From Mumia flava (lineage in GTDB: Bacteria; Actinomycetota; Actinomycetes; Propionibacteriales; Nocardioidaceae): DNA of 64,000 bases. Under the pieces are notes generated by a model. That model saw nothing but the letters and a program-made list of their open reading frames with translations, searched no databases and was not told the DNA's origin. Position numbers and translations under genes: made by a program. Below, piece by piece: positions 34,532 to 42,479 of the stretch (position 1 is its first letter; every line of letters starts with the position of its first letter). Location of the stretch: assembly GCF_002797495.1 (NCBI RefSeq), contig NZ_PGEZ01000002.1:310001-374000 (forward strand), written 5' to 3'.

Positions 34532-35529
34532 CAGCCCTCCTTGATCGTGGAGCGGGGGTCGAGCACCGCGAGCACCACGTCGACGACCAGGTTGACCACG
34601 AGCACCAGCGCGCCGTACACGAGGACGATGCCCTGGACCATCGGATAGTCGCGGTCGAGGATCGACCCCACGATCTGCGAGCCGAGCCCGGGCCAGGCGA
34701 AGACGTTCTCGATCAGCACCGTCGACGCGACCAGCGTGGTCAGCAGCAGACCACCGAGGGTGAGGGTCGCGGTGAGCGCGTTCGGGAGCGCGTGCCGCAG
34801 GTAGATCCGCAGCGGCGGCAGGCGCTTGGCCCGCGCCGTACGGACGAAGTCCTCACCGAGGACCGCGAGCATCTCCACCCGGACGATCCGCGACAGCACC
34901 GCGGCCGGACCGATCGCGAGCGCGAGCACCGGAAGGACCGCAGCTCCGGGATCGGTGTTGCCGGCCACCGGGAACCACCCGAGGGAGACCGCGAACACGT
35001 ACGCGAGGATCACCGCGAGCAGGAACTCCGGCACCGCGGCCAGCAGCACCGAGGTGGTCGTGAAGCCGAGCTCGGCGCCGCGCCGGCGGCCGCCGCGGGT
35101 CAGCACCGCCATCGTCACGCCGAGCGGGATCGCCACGGCGATCACCACCACGAACGCGAGCACGGCGAGCTGGAGCGTCGCCGGCAGCCGGTCCCCGATC
35201 ACCTGCGCGACCGGCAGGCTGCTCATCGTCGACGTCCCGAGGTCGCCGTGCAGCAGCCCGGTCAGGAAGTCCCAGTACTGCGTCAGCAGGGGCTGGTCCA
35301 GGCCGAGCGCCTCGCGGCGAGCGGCCACCGTCTCCGCGGGCGCGTTCATCCCGAGCGAGGCCCGTGCGGGGTCGCCGGGCACGAGGTGGATCATCAGGAA
35401 CGACGCCGTGACGAGCACCCACACCGACACGACGAACCGGCCCAGCCGCCGGACGGCGAACGCGAGCCAGGCGTCGTCACGCAGCCGGGCGGCCAGGGGT
35501 GGCCGCGTCGGCAGTGCCGCTGTGGTCAT
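34531..35529 (-). CDS. oppB: Oligopeptide ABC transporter permease
   Basis: A 332-residue permease with six hydrophobic segments. FLMIHLVPGDPA near residue 44 and LLTQYWDFLTGLLHGDLG near 80 are characteristic of OppB/DppB, and the EAA loop is VRTARAKRLPPLRIYLRHALPN near 230. ATG 35529 has GGAGG eight bases ahead; a longer in-frame start at 35595 would put the N-terminus in a hairpin behind the binding-protein gene. It forms the channel with the permease half of the next gene. Confidence 0.92.
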   Translation of the reverse strand: MTTAALPTRPPLAARLRDDAWLAFAVRRLGRFVVSVWVLVTASFLMIHLVPGDPARASLGMNAPAETVAARREALGLDQPLLTQYWDFLTGLLHGDLGTSTMSSLPVAQVIGDRLPATLQLAVLAFVVVIAVAIPLGVTMAVLTRGGRRRGAELGFTTTSVLLAAVPEFLLAVILAYVFAVSLGWFPVAGNTDPGAAVLPVLALAIGPAAVLSRIVRVEMLAVLGEDFVRTARAKRLPPLRIYLRHALPNALTATLTLGGLLLTTLVASTVLIENVFAWPGLGSQIVGSILDRDYPMVQGIVLVYGALVLVVNLVVDVVLAVLDPRSTIKEG

Positions 35530-35570
35530 CGTCGGAACCTCCGCAGACGGGCTCGCCGACGGCGAGCGTC

Positions 35571-35623
35571 GTGAGACCGCCGGGGACGCGTCCATGCAGC
35601 GCGTCCCCGGCGGTCGGTCTCAC
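35571..35623 (-). terminator. Intra-operon hairpin between the binding-protein gene and oppB
   Basis: A long inverted repeat covers the binding-protein stop codon: GTGAGACCGCCGGGGACGCG (35571-35590) against CGCGTCCCCGGC plus GGTCGGTCTCAC (35600-35623), with a nine-base loop and one small bulge. Such stems commonly stabilise the upstream mRNA or weaken read-through, so the receptor is made in excess over the membrane parts. Confidence 0.75.
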
Positions 35624-37212
35624 TGGTACATCCGGATCGACGCGGGGTCGATCCCGTCCTCGATCTCGAACTCGGTGTCGTTGCCGAACGTCGGGACGAC
35701 CGAGTTCGCGAACGGCACGACGTCGAGCTGCTCGAACAGCGCCGTCTCGGCGTCGCTCCAGTCGCCGCAGCCGTCGGTGCCGGACTGCGACGCAGCCGAG
35801 GCGGTCAGCTCCGAGTAGTCGTCGTTGGAGATGTTCGCGAAGTTCGTGCCGTTCGGCGGCGTCGGGCCGGACATGAACGGGACGAGCTGGCTCGGCATCC
35901 CCACCGACAGCGGGGCCAACGACAGGTCCCAGTCACCGGTCGCGAACAGCACCTCGTTCAGGCTCGTGCTGTCGACGCCCTGGAGCTTCACCTCGACGCC
36001 GAGGTCGCCGAGAGTCTGCTGCAGCAGCTCGGCCGTGGCCGTCCCGGTCTCGCCGAACTGCGTGGTGTAGACGACCTTGAGCGACAGCGGCGCGCCGTCC
36101 TTGGTCCGGGTGCCATCGCCGCCGGCGGTCCAGCCGGCGTCGTCCAGCGCGCTCGCGGCAGCATCGGCGTCGTGCTCCGGGAGGGAGTCGCCGACGCTGT
36201 CGGCCTGGCAGGGGTTCGGGGCCAGGGCGACCAGGCTCTGAGGCGTCTCGCCCTTCCCGCTGGTCATCACCGTCCGCAGCTCGTCCAGGTCGAGCGCCTG
36301 GACCAGCGCGGAGCGCACACCGTCGTCGGCGGCGGGCCGACCCTCGGCCTGGTTGAACCAGATCTGTCCGACCGGAGCACTCACGTCGGCATGGAACAGG
36401 CCCTGCTCGCTCAGCCGGTCCTGGTCGGGTCCCGCGATCGACGCCGCGTTGACCTCGCCGGAGGTGAGCAGGTTGGCGGACGTCGTCTCGTTCTCCACGA
36501 CCCGGAACACGACCTCGTCCGGGAGCCCGGAGGCCTCGGGGTCGAAGTCCTCGCCCGGGCCCCAGGTGTAGTCGTCGCGACGCGTGAACGTGTAGTGGTC
36601 GTTGGGGACCGCCTCGGTCACGGTGAACATGCCGGTGCCGCCCTTGCCCTCGGCGCGCACCTCGGGGTCGGACAGACCCTCGCCGCACGGCAGCGGGACC
36701 GTTCCGAGGTTCAGTGCGAGGAACGCGTCCGGGGCGGAGCTCGTGACCGAGACCGTCCGCGCGTCGTCGTCCGCGGTGGCCTTCGTCCCCGGCTGGACCC
36801 ACAGGCCCGCCAGCGGCGACTGGTTCGCCGGATCGGCGACCCAGTTCAACGTCTCGGCCACGTCGCTCGCGGTGAAGGGCGACCCGTCCGAGCACGTGAT
36901 GCCCTCCCGCAGGGTGAAGGTCGCCTCGGTGGTCGTCGCCTCCCACGACTCGGCGATCGCCGGGACCACGGTGCCGTCGGGGTCCTGGTCGACCAGCGTG
37001 CCGTACAGGAACCGTCCGACCTGCCGCGTGTTCGACAGCACGGTCATCAGCGGGTCGAGGTTCCCGGGGTCGCTGGGCAGGGTCATCGTGAAGGTCTGGC
37101 CGTCGGCGAGCTGGGCATCGCCGCCGTCGGCGCCGCCGTCGCTGCCGCCGCAGGCGGACAGGGCGAGGGCCAGGACGCCGATCGTCGTCACCAGGGTCCG
37201 CGTACGTCTCAT
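35620..37212 (-). CDS. Oligopeptide-binding lipoprotein (SBP family 5)
   Basis: A 530-residue extracellular receptor with lipobox LALSAC (Cys21) and a Gly/Asp linker. The family-5 pattern is clear: LPSDPGNLDPLMTVLSNT near residue 45, LVDQDPDGTVVPAIAESWEA near 73, and FTLREGITCSDGSPFTASDV near 100. It would bind peptides (or another family-5 ligand such as nickel or sugars) for the OppB/CD/F importer that follows. ATG 37212; the region to 37482 in the same frame is non-coding. A hairpin covers the stop codon. The hydrolases on both sides support peptides as ligands. Confidence 0.9.
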   Translation of the reverse strand: MRRTRTLVTTIGVLALALSACGGSDGGADGGDAQLADGQTFTMTLPSDPGNLDPLMTVLSNTRQVGRFLYGTLVDQDPDGTVVPAIAESWEATTTEATFTLREGITCSDGSPFTASDVAETLNWVADPANQSPLAGLWVQPGTKATADDDARTVSVTSSAPDAFLALNLGTVPLPCGEGLSDPEVRAEGKGGTGMFTVTEAVPNDHYTFTRRDDYTWGPGEDFDPEASGLPDEVVFRVVENETTSANLLTSGEVNAASIAGPDQDRLSEQGLFHADVSAPVGQIWFNQAEGRPAADDGVRSALVQALDLDELRTVMTSGKGETPQSLVALAPNPCQADSVGDSLPEHDADAAASALDDAGWTAGGDGTRTKDGAPLSLKVVYTTQFGETGTATAELLQQTLGDLGVEVKLQGVDSTSLNEVLFATGDWDLSLAPLSVGMPSQLVPFMSGPTPPNGTNFANISNDDYSELTASAASQSGTDGCGDWSDAETALFEQLDVVPFANSVVPTFGNDTEFEIEDGIDPASIRMYQ

Positions 37213-37297
37213 GGGTCTGCCTCCAGGCAGGTCGGGGGTGGGGTCCCACGCGGGGGTCGGGACCAGCCGGGCCGCGTTGCCCGAGCCGGGGTCGTGC

Positions 37298-38683
37298 TCA
37301 GGCGTCGACGCGTCGGTCGGCGCGGCCGGTGTGGAGGTAGAGGGCGCGCCCGTGGCCGTCGTCGCCGACGAACGCGTGCGGCATGTAGATGCCCTGGGTG
37401 GGAGACGACGGCAGCAGCGTGTCGCCGCGCCACGGGACCAGCTCGGAGCGCTCGCCCGGCCCCGCGAGGGCGGCGAGCTCACCCTTCGGGGTCCGCTCGG
37501 CCCACAGCCGGCCGTCCTCGAGCGTCACGGTGGTGTCGGCGACCGCCGAGGCGTACGTCCCGACGTAGCGCTCCGGGTTCTCGACCGTCGCTCCCGGGGT
37601 GGGGGCCGGCAGGGCGCCGAGCTCGACGTCGGCCAGCTCGGCGAGCACGTGCGTGAGGATCCGCTCGGCGAAGGTGTACGCGAGGCCCCCGTTGGTGAGC
37701 ACGGCGACGGCCACGTCGCGGCCGGGGACGAGTCGCAGGAACGCGTTCTGCCCGATCGTCGACCCGTCGTGACCGATCACGGGGCCGCCCGGCACGTCGT
37801 ACAGCTCCCAGCCGAGCCCCCACCCGTCGCCCAGCAGCCCGAGGTCGGGCAGGTCGACCTGACGCTCCTGCATCGCCTTGACGCTCGCGCCGCTGAGGAC
37901 CGCGGTGCCGTCGGGGGCCGTACCGCCGTCGAGGTGCATCCGGGCGAACCCGAGCAGGTCGCGCGCCCGCATCGTGAGCATCGAGCCGGCGGGCGCGTTC
38001 GAGCGGACGATCGACCACATCGGCGCGGGGACCGAGTCCGCCTCGGGGGCGGGCTGGATGTGCCCGACGGCGGCCCGGAACAGGATCGCCTCGTCGGCAC
38101 CGTTCGCGGCGTGGGTCAGGCCGAGCGGAGTGAACAGGTGGTCGCGCACGCAGGTGTCGAAGGGCTTGTCCCGCAGGACCTCGACGATCCGGCCGAGGAC
38201 GCAGTACCCGGCGTTGTTGTACGAGAACCGCTCCCCCGGCCCGAACAGCTGCGGGGTGTCCCCGAGCGTGGCGACGTACTTCTCGACGCAGTCGTCGCCC
38301 CGGCCGGTGTCGGTGAAGATGTCGCCCTCGAAGCCGGCGACGTGGCACAGGAGCTGGCGGACGGTGATCGCAGCGGCGGCCGCGTCGTCGCCGATCACGA
38401 ACTCGGGCAGGTAGGTGCGCACGGTCGTGTCGAGGTCGACCAGTCCCTCGTCCACGAGCTGCATGACCAGGGTGGCGGTCCACACCTTGGTGATCGAGCC
38501 GACCTGGAAGACCGAGTCGGGTGTCGCGTCCACGGCCGTGGCCTTGCTCAGCACACCGGCAGCGGTGTCGACCACGTCACCGCCGACCGAGACCGCGACC
38601 GCCGCCGCGGGGACGTCGTACTCCGCCAGCAGCTCGGGCAGACGCTGCTCGATCCATGCGCCGACCTCTGCGAGATTCGCCAT
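37298..38683 (-). CDS. Serine hydrolase, beta-lactamase/D-aminopeptidase fold
   Basis: A 461-residue class C beta-lactamase-fold enzyme. The nucleophile and lysine are S63 and K66 (VGSITKVWTA); YNNAGYCVLG near 156 holds the catalytic Tyr; and GHDGSTIGQNAF near 298 takes the place of the KTG motif. The C-terminal 100 residues are a beta-barrel-like domain. No signal peptide, so cytoplasmic; a role on small peptides or D-amino-acid amides is more likely than drug resistance. It is paralogous to the C-terminal half of the fusion protein at 28111 (shared phrases VWTATxVMQLVDEGLxDLD and FTDTGRGDDC). ATG 38683; the in-frame region further upstream belongs to other genes. Confidence 0.88.
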   Translation of the reverse strand: MANLAEVGAWIEQRLPELLAEYDVPAAAVAVSVGGDVVDTAAGVLSKATAVDATPDSVFQVGSITKVWTATLVMQLVDEGLVDLDTTVRTYLPEFVIGDDAAAAAITVRQLLCHVAGFEGDIFTDTGRGDDCVEKYVATLGDTPQLFGPGERFSYNNAGYCVLGRIVEVLRDKPFDTCVRDHLFTPLGLTHAANGADEAILFRAAVGHIQPAPEADSVPAPMWSIVRSNAPAGSMLTMRARDLLGFARMHLDGGTAPDGTAVLSGASVKAMQERQVDLPDLGLLGDGWGLGWELYDVPGGPVIGHDGSTIGQNAFLRLVPGRDVAVAVLTNGGLAYTFAERILTHVLAELADVELGALPAPTPGATVENPERYVGTYASAVADTTVTLEDGRLWAERTPKGELAALAGPGERSELVPWRGDTLLPSSPTQGIYMPHAFVGDDGHGRALYLHTGRADRRVDA

Positions 38684-38826
38684 GTCCGCTCCTGTTTCGT
38701 CGGGGGTCCGCCGAGCGTAGGGCCAGGACGGGCGGCGCCTCTTCGTCGGCGCCGACGAACTCACGGATCCGACTTGGGTCCCCCGTACGAGCCGGCAGGA
38801 CGGGGCGATGCGGTGCGGCGGGCGCG

Positions 38827-40302
38827 TCAGCGCGGCTCGCCGCGCAGGGCCTTCCCCGGGTACGCGTCGGTGAGCAGGTCGCCGTCGCGGACGACCGGGA
38901 CGCCGCCGACGAGCAGGTGCTGCACGCCGACGGACGGCCTCGTCGCATCGAGGTACGTCGCGGCGTCGCTGATCCGGTCGGGGTCGAGGACGACGAGGTC
39001 GGCGTCCGCGCCGATCCCGAGATGCCCCTTCGCGGCGGCCCCGGGCGCGACCTCGTCCAGCACCCGAGCGGGCAGGAACGAGCACCGTCGGAACGCCTCG
39101 AGCCACGTCCACGTGCCGGTCTCGCGGACCATCGTGCGCAGCGACTTCGCGAAGGTCCCGGACGTGCGGGGGTGCGTGCCGGCGCCGGGCGGGAGCGGCC
39201 AGTCGCGGGTGTCGAGCACGCCGCCGCCCCACATCAGGGGCATCGCGTCGCTCGCGACGATCGCGTCGGGGAACGCCAGGGCCTGGTGCAGGACCTCTCG
39301 GTCCGCCGGGTCGCGCTCGTCCAGGAACTCGACGATGCACTCCGCGCCGGGGTCGCTCGCGCGGATCTCGCGCAGCCGGGTCTCGTTCTCGATCCGCTCG
39401 CCCGTCTCGACCATGACGATGCTGGACGGCCCGATCCCCCAGGCGCCGAGGCGCTCGGGGGCGAGGAAGTACGCGCCGACCCCCGTGCTGCCCGCGCCGT
39501 ACGGGTAGGCCTCGACGGTCATCCGCGACCCGGACGCGCGGGAGCGGTCGAGCATCGCGAGCACGCGGTCGACGTGGCGCCGCGACGTGCTGTTGACGTG
39601 GCAGTGGTGCATCGCCGCCCCGGTCTCGGCGGCGGCGATCATCAGCTCCTCCGACCCGTCGACCGGGGTCGTCGGGTCGGCCTCGACGAGCTCGCGGACG
39701 TGCGTGTACGTGGGGGCGCCGGCGGACGCCGCGAGCCGCGCGACCGCGGTGAGCTCCGCCGGGTCGGTCCGGGGCGCGTACCCGAGCAGGATGCCGATCC
39801 CGAGCGCGCCGTCGCCGAGCTCTCGCTCGAGCAGCGACAACCAGTGCGCGAGCTCGCGCGGCGACGACGAGCGCTGCCACTGCGGCTCGCCGAGCAGCGC
39901 GAGCCCGGTCTCGAACCGCGCGTCGGGCTCGATCCCGAGGTGCGCCTGCGCCCGTGCGGTCCCCCACGACGCGGAGAACCCGTAGTTCAACGGGCGGCCC
40001 TCACGCGCCGCGTTCGCGTACGCAGCCGCGACCGGCATCAGCCCGGCCTCCAGGTCGAGCGCGGTCGTGACCCCGTCCATCGCCTGGAGCCGCTGCCCGG
40101 CGATCGAGTGGACGTGGCTGTGCAGGTCGACGAATCCCGGCCCGACGACGAGCCCGGCGACGTCGAGGACGTCCGCACCGTCCGGGACCGCGAGGTCGGG
40201 GCCGAGCGCGGCGATCCGGCCGTCCCGGACGAGCACGTCGGCGTCGCCGTCGAACGTCGTGCCCGGGTCGATCACGCGCGCGCCGCGCAGCAGGGTGTCC
40301 AT
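38827..40302 (-). CDS. N-acyl-D-amino-acid deacylase / D-aminoacylase-type amidohydrolase
   Basis: A 491-residue metal-dependent amidohydrolase. The N-terminal composite beta domain is followed by the metal motif VDLHSHVHS (residues 58-66); further ligands are likely HCHVNSTSRRH near 235 and SDAMPL near 350. The C-terminus closes the beta domain (GADADLVVLDPDRI, GVPVVRDGDLLTDAYPGKALRG). This layout is that of D-aminoacylases and related D-hydantoinase-fold deacylases, which remove acyl groups from N-acyl-D-amino acids. ATG 40302 is 144 bases ahead of the serine hydrolase on the same strand and is divergent from the GntR gene. Together with the racemase set it supports a D-amino-acid theme. 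Substrate not proven. Confidence 0.83.
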   Translation of the reverse strand: MDTLLRGARVIDPGTTFDGDADVLVRDGRIAALGPDLAVPDGADVLDVAGLVVGPGFVDLHSHVHSIAGQRLQAMDGVTTALDLEAGLMPVAAAYANAAREGRPLNYGFSASWGTARAQAHLGIEPDARFETGLALLGEPQWQRSSSPRELAHWLSLLERELGDGALGIGILLGYAPRTDPAELTAVARLAASAGAPTYTHVRELVEADPTTPVDGSEELMIAAAETGAAMHHCHVNSTSRRHVDRVLAMLDRSRASGSRMTVEAYPYGAGSTGVGAYFLAPERLGAWGIGPSSIVMVETGERIENETRLREIRASDPGAECIVEFLDERDPADREVLHQALAFPDAIVASDAMPLMWGGGVLDTRDWPLPPGAGTHPRTSGTFAKSLRTMVRETGTWTWLEAFRRCSFLPARVLDEVAPGAAAKGHLGIGADADLVVLDPDRISDAATYLDATRPSVGVQHLLVGGVPVVRDGDLLTDAYPGKALRGEPR

Positions 40303-40392
40303 GGCCGCAGCCTCGCACCGGACCGCTCGCAGACCTCGGTCGGGGCGCACGAAGTCAGGCGGTCGGGGTGGTCGCGCCGCACGAACCTGCAC

Positions 40393-40471
40393 CCCGCGAG
40401 TCGCCCACGGCGTGCCCGCGAGTCACCCACGGCGTGCTCGCGAGTCGCCCACGGCGTGCTCGCGAGTCGCC
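40393..40471. repeat. 22-bp tandem repeat in the deacylase/GntR divergent region
   Basis: Three complete 22-base copies (40393-40414, 40415-40436, 40437-40458) and a 13-base partial copy (40459-40471). The common core is CGCGAGTCGCCCACGGCGTG, with one C-to-T and one G-to-A variant. It lies 91 bases ahead of the deacylase start and 29 before the GntR start. It could be a multi-site operator or just a mini-satellite. Confidence 0.88.
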
Positions 40472-40486
40472 TGGCGGGCCGACCAC

Positions 40487-40499
40487 TACGATGGCGCCC
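40487..40499 (+). promoter_or_regulatory. Leaderless -10 box for the GntR gene
   Basis: TACGAT at 40487-40492 is followed by seven bases and GTG at 40500. The alternative ATG at 40491 overlaps this box, so I choose GTG 40500 as the start. Confidence 0.55.
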
Positions 40500-41228
40500 G
40501 TGAGCGGATCCGGGACAGCGCGACCGACCGCGTCGCTGCGCCTGCACGCGTACGAGACGCTCAAGTCGCGGATCATCGACCTGGATCTCGCCCCGGGACA
40601 GCGCCTGGTCGAGCGGGACGTCGCGGCGGAGCTCGGGGTCTCCCGGGTCCCGTTGCGCGAGGCCCTGCACATGCTCGAGGCCGAGGGTCTCGTCGTGGTC
40701 GTGCCGCGGCAGGGCGCGATGGTCGCCGCGTTCACCCCGGACGACATCCGCGCGCTCTTCGAGGTGCGCGAGTCCGTCGAGGTGCTGGCCGCGCGGCTGG
40801 CCGCCGAGCGGCGCAGCGACAGCGACCTCGCACGCATGCGCACGCTGCTCGTCGAGGCGCAGGTCGCCCTCGACGCCGGAGACGACGCCGCGACCGCGGC
40901 CGCGAACGCCGGGTTCCACCGCGCGGTGCTGGACGCCTGCGGCAACCCGCTGCTCCAGTCGATGATGGGGCCGCTCCAGGCGCGGGTGCAGTGGCTGTTC
41001 CACCTCACCAAGCGGCGCGACACCCGCGAGCAGCGCGAGGAGCACGCCGGCATCCTCGACGCGATCGACGCGCGCGACGGCGAGCGGGCCGCGCAGCTCT
41101 ACCTCGCGCACATCGCCGAAGGACTCGAGCCGACGCTGGCGATGTCGGGATCCTGGGCGTCGGAGGCGTTCGACCCGGTCGAGGTCACACGCTCACGCAA
41201 CCGCGTCGCCGCCGGCCCCACCCGCTGA
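40500..41228 (+). CDS. GntR-family regulator with FCD ligand domain
   Basis: A 242-residue regulator. The winged helix-turn-helix is at about residues 12-75 (YETLKSRIIDLDLAPGQRLV, ELGVSRVPLREALHMLEAEG), and the FCD domain at 85-220 has the metal-binding histidines expected in FHRAVLDACGN near 140 and in the last helices (HIAEGLE). Members respond to organic acids or amino acids. It stands between the divergent deacylase and the BMP transporter operon. The palindrome at 41357 with core TGGTATACCA has the shape of a GntR/FadR operator, so it probably represses the transporter genes. It may also act at the 22-bp repeats. Confidence 0.87.
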   Translation: MSGSGTARPTASLRLHAYETLKSRIIDLDLAPGQRLVERDVAAELGVSRVPLREALHMLEAEGLVVVVPRQGAMVAAFTPDDIRALFEVRESVEVLAARLAAERRSDSDLARMRTLLVEAQVALDAGDDAATAAANAGFHRAVLDACGNPLLQSMMGPLQARVQWLFHLTKRRDTREQREEHAGILDAIDARDGERAAQLYLAHIAEGLEPTLAMSGSWASEAFDPVEVTRSRNRVAAGPTR

Positions 41229-41356
41229 CCTGCCTCCCCGGCCCGCGCGTCACCGCGGGCGTGGCCGACGTGGTCGAGAACGGGCCGGCCCGCCTCGCCG
41301 AAACGCGTTCTTAACGGACGGTTGACGGGGTCGTGACGGCGGATCGGCACGCTGTT

Positions 41357-41376
41357 CTTAGTGGTATACCACTAAG
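41357..41376. promoter_or_regulatory. Perfect 20-bp palindrome, probable GntR operator
   Basis: CTTAGTGGTATACCACTAAG is its own reverse complement. The core TGGTATACCA matches the TGGT-N2-ACCA shape of operators bound by FadR-subfamily GntR proteins. It lies 26 bases before the BMP lipoprotein start and 128 after the GntR stop. It is strikingly A/T-rich for this genome. Confidence 0.82.
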
Positions 41377-41402
41377 ACTCTCGCACCCGGAGGAACAGCC
41401 AG

Positions 41403-42404
41403 ATGACCCGCAGCCCCCGCCCCCGTACCCGGCTCGCCGCTCTCGCCCTCGTCCCGGTCCTCACCCTCGGCCTCGCGTCGTGCGGTGAGTCCGAGGAGTC
41501 GTCCGCATCGGAGAAGCTCGCCGTCGGCGTCTTCCTGCCCGGCTCGATCTCCGACACCGGCTTCATGCAGTCCGCCTACGAAGGTGTCGAGCGGATCGAG
41601 ACCGACATGGCCGACGAGGTCGACATCTCCTTCGTCGAGGAGGTCGCCCAGCCCGACTACCAGCAGGTCCTCAACAAGCTCGCGAGCGAGAACGACCTCG
41701 TCGTCTCCGTCGGCGGCCAGACCGACGCCGACCTCCGCACGGTCGCGCCGACCTTCCCCGACGTCACCTTCGTCGAGATCGGCGGTCCGTCCGACGCCGA
41801 GCCGATGGAGAACCTCGCGTACTACGATCCCGAGCAGGCCGAGGCCGAGTACCTCTCCGGCGCCGCAGCCGCCCTCGTCTCGGAGTCCGGCTCGATCGGG
41901 TTCATCGGCGGCATCGAGCTGCCCGCGATCGTGAACGCCTCCCAGGCGTTCGCGAACGGCGCCGAGGCCGCGGTCCCCGGGACCACCGTGGTCGACGCCC
42001 AGTTCATCGGCGACTTCAACGACCCGGCGAAGGCCAAGCAGGCCGCCGCCGCGAACTACGGCGCCGGCGTGGACGTGATCGGGCAGATCGTGAACCTCGG
42101 AAAGACCGGCATCGAGCAGGCCGCACGCGACGCCGACGGCTCGATGGTCGGCGGTCCGATCCCCGGCGAGTGCTCGGCCGACTCCCCCTACATCGGTTAC
42201 GTCAAGACCGACATCGGCGCGGAGATCGAGTACGCCGTCGACGTGGTGCTGGACGACACCTTCGAGGCCGCCCAGGTCCCCTTCGGACTCACCACGGACC
42301 GTGACGGCACGGACTTCACGCTCTGCACCGACGACGCCGAGGTCGTCGCCGCTCTCGACGAGATCCGCGAGTCGGTCGCCTCGGGCGACGTCGAGCCGTA
42401 CTGA
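41403..42404 (+). CDS. BMP-family substrate-binding lipoprotein
   Basis: A 333-residue receptor of the basic-membrane-protein (BMP) family, which mainly binds nucleosides or purines. Lipobox GLASC (Cys27) is followed by a Glu/Ser-rich linker. The fold begins KLAVGVFLPGSISDTGFMQS, where the family has a GxxxDxGFN-like stretch; SVGGQTDADL, GFIGGIELPAI and the ending typical of BMP proteins are visible. ATG 41403 has GGAGGAACAG ahead. First gene of an operon that includes a two-domain ATPase and two permeases. Confidence 0.88.
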   Translation: MTRSPRPRTRLAALALVPVLTLGLASCGESEESSASEKLAVGVFLPGSISDTGFMQSAYEGVERIETDMADEVDISFVEEVAQPDYQQVLNKLASENDLVVSVGGQTDADLRTVAPTFPDVTFVEIGGPSDAEPMENLAYYDPEQAEAEYLSGAAAALVSESGSIGFIGGIELPAIVNASQAFANGAEAAVPGTTVVDAQFIGDFNDPAKAKQAAAANYGAGVDVIGQIVNLGKTGIEQAARDADGSMVGGPIPGECSADSPYIGYVKTDIGAEIEYAVDVVLDDTFEAAQVPFGLTTDRDGTDFTLCTDDAEVVAALDEIRESVASGDVEPY

Positions 42405-42479
42405 CCGGCTCCGATTGCCCGACCGGCACGGCACGATCCCGCCGAGACGCCGATCCGCACGAGTGGAAGGAGGCACCCG

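Noticed and set aside
37298-38683. Antibiotic-resistance beta-lactamase
   Set aside because: There is no signal peptide, the KTG motif is replaced by a GHDG-type sequence, and the context is peptide transport. A peptidase or esterase role is more likely.
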